Below the pieces are notes generated by a model. That model ran no database searches and was not told the origin of the DNA. It saw nothing but the letters and a program-made list of their open reading frames with translations. A stretch of 64,000 nt of DNA from Meghimatium bilineatum (Eukaryota > Mollusca > Gastropoda > Stylommatophora > Philomycidae): positions 1,456,001 to 1,520,000 of the forward strand of contig CM067307.1 in assembly GCA_034231615.1 (NCBI GenBank), read 5' to 3'. Each line of letters starts with the position of its first letter. The first letter of the stretch is position 1. Made by a program: the position numbers and the translations under genes. Positions 1 to 9,283 of the stretch are shown one piece after another.

Positions 1-90
1 TTGGTACTAGACTTTCTATTCCTGGTGATACGGGAGATCAGTTTGCTACAGATGGTGTCAAATCTCATAGGAATCTGGTGGCTATACTTA

Positions 91-570
91 ACCATGACTC
101 ACACAAGCAGGTAATGTAGCTATTCTCTCAACCATAATTCACACAAGCAGGTAATGTAGCTATTCTTTCAACCATAATTCACACAAGCAGGTAATGTAGC
201 TATTCTCTCAACCATAATTCACACAAGCAGGTAATGTAGCTATTCTCTCAACCATGACTCACACAAGCAGGTAATGTAGTTATTCTCTCAACCATAATTC
301 ACACAAGCAGGTAATGTAGCTATTCTCTCAACCATAATTCACATAAGCAGGTAATGTAGTTATTCTCTCAACCATAATTCACACAAGCAGGTAATGTAGT
401 TATTCTCTCAACCATGACTCACACAAGCAGGTAATGTAGCTATTCTCTCAACCATGACTCACACAAGCAGGTAATGTAGCTATTCTCTCAACCATGATTC
501 ACACAAGCAGGTAATGTAGCTATTCTCTCAACCATGATTCACACAAGCAGGTAATGTAACTATTCTCTCA
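91..570. repeat. 40-bp tandem repeat, 12 copies
   Basis: Twelve near-identical 40-bp units, each running from 'accat(a/g)a(t/c)tc' through 'acacaagcaggtaatgtag' to 'tattctctca'. Variation is limited to a few point changes. Each unit holds an AG followed directly by GTAATG. No coding potential. Confidence 0.95.
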
Positions 571-935
571 ACCATAACATATACAATAACAAACAATAAC
601 AACACAAATATCAAACAATAACACAACACAAATAGCAAACAATAACAACACAAATATCAAACAATAACAACACAAATATCAAACAATAACAACACAAATA
701 GCAAACAATAACAACACAAATAGCAAACAATAACAACACAAATATCAAACAATAACAACACAAATATCAAACAATAACAACACAAATAGCAAACAATAAC
801 AACACAAATATCAAACAATAACAACACAAATATCAAACAATAACAACACAAATAACAAACAATAACAATACAAATATCAAACAATAACAACACAGATAGC
901 AAACAATATAGCATACAAATAGCAACACCGATGAC
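571..935. repeat. 22-bp AC/AT-rich minisatellite
   Basis: About 16 copies of a 22-23-bp unit of the form 'aacaataacaacacaaata' plus 'tcaa' or 'gcaa', starting directly at the end of the 40-bp array. The open frame on the minus strand here is only the translation of the repeat. Confidence 0.9.
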
Positions 936-1128
936 ATAACAATATTGCATACAAACAATAACAGATGATATAAACAGTATAGCAATGTTGCCAGTAAGAA
1001 TTTATTGCCATCTTCTGAGAACTCTTAATGTGTCCTATGAGCGTTTTGGTTCTATACTATCGGTTTTCTAGACCAGTCACAATGTTGTTTCAATCTCAGA
1101 ATGGCCAAAAAAATTAGTTACAGTAGAA

Positions 1129-1485
1129 ATGATTTATCTACGTAGAATTCTCAGAGTAACAATAAGAGATGAATTAGAAATGAAAACACCAGAAGACTAA
1201 CAAACACAATGCCAATCCTGGATTACATCAGAAGACAACAGATTAATTGGTCTTCACATGCTTCCAACCATCAGATAGTGCCCCTCAAAAAAGCATTACT
1301 ATACAGACATGATGGATACAAAGTCAGGGGCAGAGGATGCAAAAGATGGATTACAGAAATAAAAGAGTCCACAAAAGCAAACATGTATGGAGCACACAAA
1401 AAAGCTGTCTCTCCAGAGAACTCTTCTACCTCAGACGCTGCAAGGCATAAAGTGGGTAATAAAATGAAAAGGAGAAAGATGATTA
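1129..1485 (+). pseudogene. Non-LTR retrotransposon 3'-ORF fragment (C-terminal region)
   Basis: Relic of the region after the reverse transcriptase of a LINE-type ORF. The first part reads YLRRILRVTIRDELE, a stop follows (KTPED*), and after a frame change LDYIRRQQINW and then RGRGCKRW. The pattern 'LRRI.GVTRRD...L.YI.RQQ..WWGH.....RGRGRP...W' is typical of the C-terminal part of several animal non-LTR elements. A stop codon and a frameshift show it is dead. No RT core survives nearby. Confidence 0.6.
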
Positions 1486-1532
1486 AACATATTTGAAATA
1501 CAGTATCAACTGAACATTAGTGCAGTAAGAGA

Positions 1533-1786
1533 TGGACAATATTGTGCCGTAACAATTATTCTCTTGTTTTGTCTCCCAGACAACTCCCAACTCTGGACAA
1601 TATTGTGCCGTAACAATTATTCTCTTGTTTTGTCTCCCAGACAACTCCCAACGCTGGACAATATTGTGCCGTAACAATTATTCTCTTGTTTTGTCTCCCA
1701 GACAACTCCCAACTCTGGACAATATTGTGCCGTAACAATTATTATGTACCATTGTAAATCATTCATGCTCTTGTTTTGTCTCCCAG
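1533..1786 (+). repeat. Tandemly repeated 3' splice-site unit, 61 bp x 4
   Basis: Four units share the pyrimidine tract and AG 'cttgttttgtctcccag' followed by 'acaactcccaactctgga'. The AGs end at 1579, 1640, 1701 and 1786, spaced 61, 61 and 85 bp; the last unit carries 24 extra bp. Only the AG ending at 1786 is followed by sequence that continues as the nuclear receptor reading frame. The repeat unit therefore spans an intron-exon boundary, including the first 18 exon bases. Confidence 0.9.
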
Positions 1787-2005
1787 ACAACTCCCAACTC
1801 TGGAGCTCCACAGATCCCCGAGCTTCTCCGAGATATCATGAATCTAGAACCTTTATTAAGTGATGATGATCTGCCAGAGGAGTCACTAATGGAGGCCCCA
1901 TTCCATGAGCAGGCCTTGTACTCCTACATGATGCAACTTGCAGAGTTAAGACTGTACAAGCTAGTCCGTTGGGCCAGAAACCTTCCACAGTTTGGTGCAA
2001 TATCT
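1787..2005 (+). CDS. NR5-family nuclear receptor, LBD exon 1 (helices 1-3 region)
   Basis: Internal exon of a ligand-regulated-type transcription factor that acts in the nucleus. It opens after a strong acceptor (tctcccag) and ends before the donor GTAAGT at 2006, in phase 0. The 73 residues include PELLRDIMNLEPLL and LRLYKLVRWARNLPQFGAIS. The latter matches helix 3 of NR5 receptors ('..L..+VEWAR....F..L'), which begins the ligand-binding domain. The upstream hinge and DNA-binding domain are not in the window. The next exon is in phase 240 bp downstream. NR5A (FTZ-F1/SF-1/LRH-1) and NR5B (Hr39) cannot be separated from the LBD by eye. The acceptor is the last of four tandem copies, so alternative exon starts are possible; each would shift the frame. 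Confidence 0.85.
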
Positions 2006-2052
2006 GTAAGTCAACTCTGAAAATGACATTTGTTCAATATTCTCATCATAAT

Positions 2053-2140
2053 TGTTGTATGCTATATTGTTATGTCATCTGTGTTGTCATTGTATGTATG
2101 CTATAGTGTTATGTCATCTGTGTTGTCATTGTATGTATGC
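2053..2140. repeat. 41-bp duplication in NR5 intron
   Basis: Two copies of a 41-bp unit built on 'gttatgtcatctgtgttgtc' lie inside the 240-bp intron between the first two LBD exons. A partial third copy follows. No splice motif is evident in the unit. Confidence 0.75.
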
Positions 2141-2245
2141 TATGTTAATCACATGACATGTGCTATATTGTATAATTCAATGATAGCTTTGACATGATAT
2201 ATTCCATAATCTTATCCGTTATTTTGTGTGTTTCTGTTTGGACAG

Positions 2246-2498
2246 ACAGATGACCAGATCTTACTTTTACAAAATTGCTGGTCAGAGCTGATAGCCTTAA
2301 GCTTGTGCTGGAGATCCATAGACACCCCTAACCAAATCAGCATCTCCTCTACGCACCACATCACAGCAGAATGGGCGCAGCATCTCGGATTTGAAGATGT
2401 AGTGGTCCGTCTGCTAAACATTGCAGAGAAGTTTCGCAAGCTTTACATGGACCAGTTTGAGTACGTTGCTCTCAAAGTATTGCTGCTCATTACTCCAG
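2246..2498 (+). CDS. NR5-family nuclear receptor, LBD exon 2 (helices 3-8 region)
   Basis: The exon starts after tttggacag in phase 0 and ends before the donor GTCAGT at 2499 with one base of a codon left over. It encodes TDDQILLLQNCWSELIALSL, the nuclear receptor LBD signature around helices 3-5. NR5 proteins read DDQMKLLQNCWSELL at the same place. It goes on through WAQHLGFEDVVVRLLNIAEK and YVALKVLLLITP, the helix 8 region that includes the 'F.CLK.L.LF' pattern. No frameshift or stop is present. Eight 64-bp repeats carrying a GTAAGT donor-like motif begin only 45 bp after its donor. The following intron is 6.5 kb. Confidence 0.9.
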
Positions 2499-2542
2499 GT
2501 CAGTATGTTAAGATGTGTCATGTTATTTGCAAGTTATTTATT

Positions 2543-3055
2543 CTGTACTCGTGTGTAAGTATTAGACATTGCTCCATGGTTGGCCCAGTGTAACCACATA
2601 AAATTTCTGTACTCGTGTGTAAGTATTAGACATTGCTCCATGGTTGGCCCAGTGTAACCACATAAAATTTCTGTACTCGTGTGTAAGTATTAGACATTAC
2701 CATGGTTGGCCCAGTGTAACCACATAAAATTTCTGTACTCGTGTGTAAGTATTAGACATTGCTCCATGGTTGGCCCAGTGTAACCACATAAAATTTCTGT
2801 ACTCGTGTGTAAGTATTAGACATTGCTCCATGGTTGGCCCAGTGTAACCACATAAAATTTCTGTACTCGTGTGTAAGTATTAGACATTGCTCCATGGTTG
2901 GCCCAGTGTAACCACATAAAATTTCTGTACTCGTGCGTAAGTATTAGACATTACCATGGTTGGCCCAGTGTAACCACATAAAATTTCTGTACTCGTGTGT
3001 AAGTATTAGACATAGCTCCATGGTTGGCCCAGTGTAACCACATAAAATTTCTGTA
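2543..3055 (+). repeat. 64-bp tandem repeat with donor-like motif, 8 copies
   Basis: Units begin at about 2543, 2607, 2671, 2733, 2797, 2861, 2925 and 2987. Two are 62 bp through loss of two bases. Each starts 'ctgtactcgtgtgtaagtat' and ends 'ccacataaaattt'. Every unit holds TGTGTAAGTAT, a good match to a 5' splice site on the gene strand. The array starts 45 bp downstream of the real donor of the NR5 exon. Confidence 0.95.
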
Positions 3056-3059
3056 GGTA

Positions 3060-3625
3060 GTTATCAGATATAACTGTACAAAAAGTTGTGATATTTGCTC
3101 CTTCTGCATATCAACTCTAAATAATAAAAGCAACATGCTAAGAGAGAGAGACATAAAAAAAGAGGAAGTTTCCACCATAAAAGCCAGGATGAAGAATGAA
3201 TGACAATAAACAAACCTTCATGATATCATGGAATAAGTGGGATTGGTCTGTATTCCTCGTTTCTTCTCTTTATGAGGATTTACCCATGTGTTTTTCATCC
3301 CTCACAGTGTTATGTACCATGCTCTAATCAAGAATTGGACACACTTTTTTTGGGTGGGTGAGCCAAATTCGGATCAGTTAGAACAGGCAGGTTTCATCCA
3401 ATGCATATATAATCTATGTTTTCTATGATAATCAGCACTCTAAGGGGTGATGTGTGTTAAATGTAATATCAATCTTTGTTTGGAAACCATTTTCGAAAGT
3501 TAGGTTAGGTTGACACATCAGCTATTTGTGATATATAATTTTTCCATCTTTACTGGGGAACTGATCCTTGACTACCAGACTAGGAATTCAGTACATTAAC
3601 CATAGTTCTTCCAATATGGGAACCA
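3060..3625. other. Intronic sequence without recognised feature
   Basis: AT-rich sequence inside the NR5 intron. I see no gene, RNA or transposon motif. The short frames here lack family signatures. Confidence 0.5.
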
Positions 3626-3629
3626 TTGT

Positions 3630-4290
3630 TCATAGATTACACATAAGTTCAGTCTGTCAGATACCTCAGAGGTTTAGTCATCGAAAGGTGATCCTTCAGA
3701 TCTTTCAAAGATTAACTATCATAGATTATCTTCAGATCTCCCAAAGGTTTAACCATTTACTGTGATCCTTCAAAGCTCCCACAGGTTTAACCATCACAAG
3801 TAATCCTTCAGATCTCCCAAAGGTTTAATCATCAAACATTATCCTTCAGATCTTCCAAAGGTTTAACCATCACAGGTAATCCTTCAGATCTCCCAAAGGT
3901 TTAACCATCACAGGTAATCCTTCAAATCTCCCAAAGGTTTAATCATCAAACATTATCTTTCAGATCTACCAAAGGTTTAACCAACACAGGTAATCCTTAA
4001 GATATCCCAAAGGTTTAATTATTACACATTATCCTTCAGATCTCCCAAAGGTTTAAAAATCACAGGTAATCCTTAGATCTCCCAAAGGTTTAATCATCAA
4101 ACGTTATCCTTCAGATCTCCCAAAGGTTTAATCATCAAACGTTATCCTTCAGATCTCCCAAAGGTTTAATCATCAAACATTATCCTTCAGATCTCCCAAA
4201 GATTTAACCATCACAGGTAGTCCTTCAGATCTACTAAATGTTTAACCATTATAGGTAATCCTTCAGATCTCCCAAAGGTAAACTATGAAA
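3630..4290. repeat. 38-bp degenerate tandem repeat, about 17 copies
   Basis: Diverged copies of a unit built on 'atccttcagatctcccaaag' and 'gtttaaccatcacaggta'. Many units differ in the last ten bases (catcaaacgtt against catcacaggta), so two subtypes are interspersed. No coding capacity. Confidence 0.9.
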
Positions 4291-4716
4291 GATTGTTCTT
4301 CATATCTCTTAACTCATTCAATCTGAGAGCGGCCGATATTACCGACTATAGATTCATTCCCAGAATGCAGTTTATGTCCAATTTCTACATATTAATTTTA
4401 ATTATTTTTCTTCGCTGTTTATGTGTGATCAGACAAGCTAAATGTAGCCCTCAAATGACTACACAAGGCAACAAAATAAAACTTTTTTTAATCATCTGAA
4501 ACCAAAATACACCTTTCTAAAGGATTTTTTGGCGCTGATTTCAGATCTGGTATCAGTTTTTTTCTATCACGTCAAGTTTTAAAGTTATGAGTGATGTTAG
4601 TTTTCACTGAACTTGGCTGTATTTTTTCGAGAATCGCAAACATCAATTAAGCAAATGATTCACATCTTCTAGACTAAATCAAATATACTCACAGCATAGA
4701 TATGTAGAATGTTTCT

Positions 4717-5598
4717 TCAAAAATGCTTGGAATTTGATTTTCTGTTATATTCTTCGCCTGGATTATCACGGAATAGCATCCAGCAGAAGTCGGCCATCAT
4801 ACTCTCATTCCACAAACCTTGATAACGGCGCTCCATTAACTGAATGTCCTGGTGAAAACGTTCTCCTTGCTCTTCACTCACCATACCAAGATTTTCTGGG
4901 AAGAAATCTACATGGGAGTGCAAGAAGTGCACTTTTAATGACATGCGACAGCCAAGGTTCTGGTAAGAATCTATTAGACGCTGAACTCCTTCCCTGTACG
5001 TAGGGGACTTATGATTACCAAGAAAGTTTTCACAGACCCACTTGAATGCCTCCCGGGCTTCTAGCTCAGCTCCTGACAGAGACTGTTTGAAACCTTCATC
5101 TTGTAAAACAGATCTGATTTGTGGACCTATAAATATCCCTTCCTTCATTTTTGCAGCAGTGATGTTTGGGAATTTATTAACAAGGTACTGAAAACCTTCT
5201 GAGTTTGTCTTACCCATGGTCTTCACAAGGGTTTTCATCAGTCCTAGCTTAATATGGAGAGGTGGCAGAAATATTTTCTGTGGATCAACAAGGGGCATAT
5301 TTTGGACACTGCTTGCTCCTGGCGTATAGATATGCCTGGGCTCCCAGACACGTTTGACATAATGTTCCGCTGTTGCTCGACTATCCTATAGGCATAGGAA
5401 ACAGCAGTATTTAGTGAATCCTCCTTGCATGCCCATCAACATGCCAATGACCTTTAGATCACCACAGATGTTCCACTGGTGTATATATATGTATATCTTC
5501 TTTAGATCATCTGAAATTGTGCGCCGCTGTGATTTCGTCACAAATGAACCACACACAAAACAGAAACAGTTTGGATGATTGATGCATCTTCTAGGCAT
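4717..5598 (-). pseudogene. Internally deleted copy of a high-copy invertebrate protein family, probably mobile-element derived
   Basis: The minus strand reads MPRRCINHPNCFCFVCGSFV, an N-terminal cysteine-rich segment, then HQWNICGDLKVIGML and KYCCFLCL, a stop codon (TAG, + strand 5386-5388), then DSRATAEHYVKRVWEPRH. It continues with LVDPQKIFLPPLHIKLGLMK, KMKEGIFIGPQIRSVL, CRMSLKVHFLHSHVDFFPEN and SEEQGERFHQDI. I know this motif order from large families of uncharacterised predicted proteins in insects, hydra and molluscs. Full copies have roughly 200 more residues between the cysteine-rich start and HQW; here they are missing, with the join near 5480. The stop sits where the family has Trp (FLC-WDSR), a one-base TGG-to-TAG change. 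It lies antisense in the NR5 intron. The high copy number suggests mobility, but I know of no proven mechanism. Confidence 0.75.
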
Positions 5599-5599
5599 G

Positions 5600-6384
5600 A
5601 TAATAAGTTAATAAGTACACAAAATAAGTTATCAAGTACACAAATGCAAGGTTTTTGCAACCTTTAAAATAAAAGAAAGTACAAAACAACGAAATCTCAT
5701 AATATACTTGTCGTAATTACTTTAAGCAAACACCACACGTGTATAAATGGATTTACTATCCTATCGAATACACAAAAATGGTAGCATCGATACTAAATCA
5801 CGTGACCCGAAACTGAACAAAATTGTAACAGCCAGTAATAAAGTATCGATACCAATCTAAATAAAACATTGTACTCGATTTGTGGTCATAACCACTGTTG
5901 AAAGATATTATAATTAGCTATTACAAAAAAATGTTACGTGGTAGAAAAAAACTAAAGACAGATTTGAAATCAGCTAACCAAATACTACAAAACCCATATA
6001 AAATTATCTGTGATGATTTTTGTGTGTTGCCTTGTGCTACCGGTAGTGACGGCTTCCATTGTAGTTTTGCAATTGTTGCTAACAGATGTGATATAGAAGC
6101 TGTGAGTTTTGTAATCATGAGGTTGATGAGACAGTGTTTTATCATGTATTTGTGATTTAGACTTTGATAAGGAATTTGTTCAGGACTTTGAAGATGAAAG
6201 TAGTGATGATCGTCAATCTGTAGTGTAGGCTTAATTGATGACGTGCGCAACCCCCCCCCTCCCCCTTACAGCTGCCACATGCTAGACCTAGTAACAATTT
6301 CAGAATTGTCAACACAGCTGATCTAGGTCAATATTGATCAATTTCATGAGAAATCAGGCCCTGCAAAAGCCTATCTTTCATTAT
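5600..6384. other. Intronic sequence without recognised feature
   Basis: AT-rich, with a short C run at 6251-6263. Two open frames of 85 and 109 codons overlap on opposite strands and show no family motif. Nothing supportable was found. Confidence 0.5.
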
Positions 6385-6560
6385 TTATTTCTTCTTCAGC
6401 ATTCATTCTCAAATTCCTGCTGGATCTTTCTTGTAGCAGGGCAATGGTCCTACTAGATTTCCAGCAGAATGTAGTGCAGAGAATGGAAATGCATTGTGTC
6501 ACTGTTTTATTTGCACCAATGGCCCAACACATCTGTCTTTGATGGGTTTCATTATTTCTA
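6385..6560 (+). mobile_element. Dispersed SINE-like repeat, copy A
   Basis: The segment starting 'cttcttcagcattcattctc' and running through 'gagaatggaaatgcattgtg' reappears in reverse at 9985-10165 and more distantly at 34215-34400. Three dispersed copies in two orientations mark it as a mobile repeat. I see no ORF, consistent with a SINE or a non-coding transposon fragment. Confidence 0.65.
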
Positions 6561-6629
6561 CACGAGTCATTCTTTAGGGTACAAACAGAACAAACCAATC
6601 TTGTGTATGCAAGTATCAACATTTCCAGA

Positions 6630-8080
6630 AAAACCAGATCCTTTTTTTGGAAACCTGTTTCACCAGATAATATCTAGGGCGTTCTTTATGTGAACTAGGC
6701 CTGTATGTTTGAAGTAGTTAACAGTTACAGAATGTTGCTGTCTACTGGTGAACTGAAAAATGGGACTGAGTGTCAAGTGTATTGTCCATAACTATATTTG
6801 AAAGTATAAACACATATTTTCATCTCAATGATAACTTTAAATTCATGTCACGGGGACTAAATGTCATTTTTAAGGATAGATCTCTGTTTGATCTTATTCT
6901 AATCCAGTCCAGAGAGCTAATGAAGCATGAACAAGATGAAGAAGCTATGATAGATTTTACAGTGGTAATCAATAGAAGGTGGTACTGCTAGTAGAACATA
7001 ATGGAAAATAATACGTGTGAGACAGGTAATGAAGTCCTACTGAATGACGACTAAAACACTACACACTATCACTAACGGATGTAAATATGGTACATATAAC
7101 AAAACAAAACACAGAATATAATCTACAGATGACAATACACAGGACAAAGTCGACGTTTCGGACCAATAGGCCTTTTTCAAGATACGGACATAACGTACAA
7201 CATAAAAAAAAACCACAAGTAAAAATGTATGCGTATCCGAGTGAAATGTGATAGTACACCCACACCGAACACAGAACACCCACTCCTGTGGCCAATCACT
7301 TCAACGGCGATGGCCACCGTGGTGTCATTGACATTCAGGTCACTGCCATCAGATCCTGCACCACCGATGATAGATCTAGGTACGCCCTCGAAAATCGTCT
7401 CATTTTCGAGTTGGGTACCATCAAGCCATTTGGACTCAATTCCGACCACTCTTTTGCTTAGTTCTCGGTCGTATTGGTCTTTGTTACGTCATCGTTTTGT
7501 TCCTCTCGTTACACCTTTATTATCGTCTTTGTGTACTTCCTGTTCGTATGCTTCCGGTATCTATCTTACTATCACATTTCACTCGGATACGCATACATTT
7601 TTACTAGTGGTTTTTTTTATGTTTGTACGTTATGTCCGTATCTTGAAAAAGGCCTATTGGTCCGAAACGTCGACTTTGTCCTGTGTATTGTCATCTGTAG
7701 ATTATATTCTGTGTTTTGTTTTGTTATATGTACCATATTTACATCCGTTAGTGATAGTATGTAGTGTTTTAGTCGTCATTCAGTAGGACTTCATTACCTG
7801 TCTCACACGTGAGTATTATTTTAGATTTTACAGGCAGACTCCAACTCAAACAGTAGACATATGAAAAACAAAACCCAGGGAATAAAAATTTTGTGTTCAG
7901 CAGATCCTCATTCTGGATATCTCTATAAATTCTAGGTGTATGCCGGATAATCAGACAGATGAAACATGGACTAGGATATCATGTTGTCATGCTGTGTAAG
8001 GGAGACTGCTTTGCAGCTTTTCATTTGAACATTTATCAGCTAACATTTTCACACAAGTAAATAAAGCTGACATGAAACTG
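6630..8080 (+). pseudogene. piggyBac-type transposase relic split by a later insertion
   Basis: Fragment 1 reads DPFFGNLFHQIISRAFF (about 6635-6690), then FESINTYFHLNDNFKF and DEEAMIDFT (to 6962). These match the piggyBac patterns '+I+SR.RF..I...FH.NDN' and 'DEAMI.F'. Fragment 2 resumes at 7822 with DFTGRLQLKQ, then KTQGIKILCSADPHSGYLYK and HGLGYHVVMLCKG, again in piggyBac order. Stops and frame changes make it a pseudogene. The intervening 6963-7821 is a foldback element flanked by the 12-bp direct repeat tagattttacag. Removing it and one repeat copy joins the transposase frame exactly. About 85 bp between 6690 and 6775 do not fit the family and may be another small insertion. Confidence 0.75.
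6963..7821. mobile_element. Foldback element, 243-bp inverted arms and 12-bp target duplication
   Basis: Arms 7013-7255 and 7568-7810 are near-perfect inverted repeats. The centre, 7256-7567, is unique and has no recognised domain. The 12-mer tagattttacag occurs at 6951-6962 and 7822-7833, which fits a target-site duplication, with 50 and 11 bp outside the arms. Each arm holds 'aaggcctattggtccgaaac' followed by gtcgac. This resembles the GAAAC...GUC half of the hammerhead motifs found in terminal repeats of Penelope-like retroelements. The CUGAUGA half is degenerate here (ttgaaaa). Penelope-like elements can have inverted terminal repeats, a tail outside one repeat and variable target duplications, so a non-autonomous relic is my best guess. 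Confidence 0.7.
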
Positions 8081-8094
8081 GTACTCATATTTTT

Positions 8095-8180
8095 CCTCTC
8101 ACTTCTTACATGACAAGTAAACTTATGTTACATGACAAGTAAACTTATCTTACATGACAAGTAAACTTGTCTTACATGAC
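8095..8180. repeat. 22-bp tandem repeat, 4 copies
   Basis: Four units of 'cttacatgacaagtaaactt' plus 2-3 bases; the last is truncated. Lies in the NR5 intron just after the piggyBac relic. Confidence 0.85.
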
Positions 8181-8739
8181 ATTCACACAATTATGATACA
8201 GATCAGTACCTCTTCCATTTATCTGTTAATCAGGCTTTGAATCATAAAAATTTATTGCAAATTGTATTTTTTATTTATTTTCTTGCACAATTACTTCTTA
8301 TTTTTGCGGAGTGATTCCCCTTGCCCTGGGAATTAAGCCAAGAGTTTTCCTAATGCGCCAGGACTGAAAGGTGTAACCATGAAATGAGATATACCATTAC
8401 CAGTCTTAGACAAGACGAGATAGTTCCAGTACATAGCCTGTCCTAAGTAATATTCTTTTTTATGTGTAAACATGCCATTTTGCACTTTGACCCAAAGAAG
8501 AATGAGAATTTCAAAGATAAAAAAATGACATATCATATACATACACACATGTATAAACATTCATAATGTAACATGTTTTCATGATTTCTCCCTCCCCACA
8601 CACACACCCAAGTAAGGGGGGCTCAGGGTGTGTTTGACATATCAGAGGGTCACAGAAAGTCCTGGTGGTTTGCTTTTGACACCCCACATTATGGGACCCA
8701 TTTACATCAGAGTTCTGAAATGTTTAGCCATCTAACGTG

Positions 8740-8850
8740 GTTCTTGTCACAAAGTATGTAATATATTAATTTACGTCCTATTAACTCATTGATTCTTGTC
8801 ACAAAGTATGTAATATATTAATATACATGCTATTAACTCATTGACTACAG
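8740..8850. repeat. 54-bp direct duplication
   Basis: Two copies of the segment starting 'ttcttgtcacaaagtatgta' and ending 'attaactcattga', a few substitutions apart. An AT-rich palindromic stretch (8865-8902) follows. Confidence 0.8.
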
Positions 8851-8898
8851 AGTTTATTTAGGTAATAGATATATATAATATATATATTATATAATATA

Positions 8899-9011
8899 TC
8901 TATAATCATACAAGTGTTTTTTTTTATTTGTTATAGTTTCATCATCGTACAAGTGTTTTGTTTGTTTGTTATAGTTTCATCATCGTACAAGAGTTTTTTT
9001 TTCTGTTATAG
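8899..9011 (+). repeat. Triplicated 3' splice-site unit, 37-38 bp x 3
   Basis: Three tandem units run from 'catcgtacaagtgtttt' through a T-rich tract to 'tgttatag'. Their AGs end at 8936, 8974 and 9011. The first two are followed by 'tttcatcat'; only the third is followed by coding sequence (atgtgaaag). The pyrimidine tract and AG of the last NR5 exon have been copied upstream. Confidence 0.9.
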
Positions 9012-9283
9012 ATGTGAAAGGACTCAAAGAACCACGCAAGATTCGTGATTTTCAGGACAAGTTCACCGAAGCTCTTCTAGCGTACACCAGTTCACACTAT
9101 CCACAAATGAAAGATAAGTTTGGGCAGCTTCTTCTCAGACTACCAGAACTTTCACGAATTAGCTTCATGACCAAAGACATATTGATTAAATCTCTACCTC
9201 CGAGTTTACCATGTGGATTGTTAGTTGAATTGCTCAAGGGAGATAACAAAGGAGAATCGGAAGGTTCAAGTCTTAACTTGTGA
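9012..9283 (+). CDS. NR5-family nuclear receptor, terminal LBD exon with AF-2 helix
   Basis: Last coding exon, ending in TGA at 9281-9283. With the phase-1 base of the previous exon it starts D-VKGLKEPRK, matching the NR5 pattern 'SLDVK.L'. LLAYTSSHYPQMKDKFGQLL and LRLPELSRIS match NR5 helices 10-11 ('..DYT...YP....KFGQLLLRLPEIR.IS'). The end, GLLVELLKGD, is the AF-2 activation helix that docks LxxLL coactivators; NR5A proteins have LLIEMLHAK there. Eleven further residues rich in Gly, Ser and Glu follow. The reading frame is intact, so the gene appears functional. Its acceptor is the last of three tandem copies. Using either upstream AG would add 38 or 75 bases; only the 75-base addition keeps the frame. 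Confidence 0.9.

Noticed and set aside
91..570. Regular 40-bp units considered as a CRISPR array
   Set aside because: Units are contiguous without unique spacers, and the genome is eukaryotic.
1838..2020. Start codon of the nuclear receptor at 1838
   Set aside because: The frame is open upstream to a strong acceptor at 1786 and the DNA-binding domain is missing, so this ATG is internal to an exon.
5898..6250. Overlapping 85- and 109-codon frames
   Set aside because: Opposite-strand overlap, AT-rich, no family motif.
7229..7786. 185-codon frame across the foldback element
   Set aside because: It runs through the unique centre into an inverted arm; the arm part is also open in other frames and no transposase or RT motif is present.
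8333..8560. 75-codon minus frame ending VTPFSPGALGKLL
   Set aside because: It looks mildly protein-like but has no recognisable domain, splice support or repeated copy in the window.
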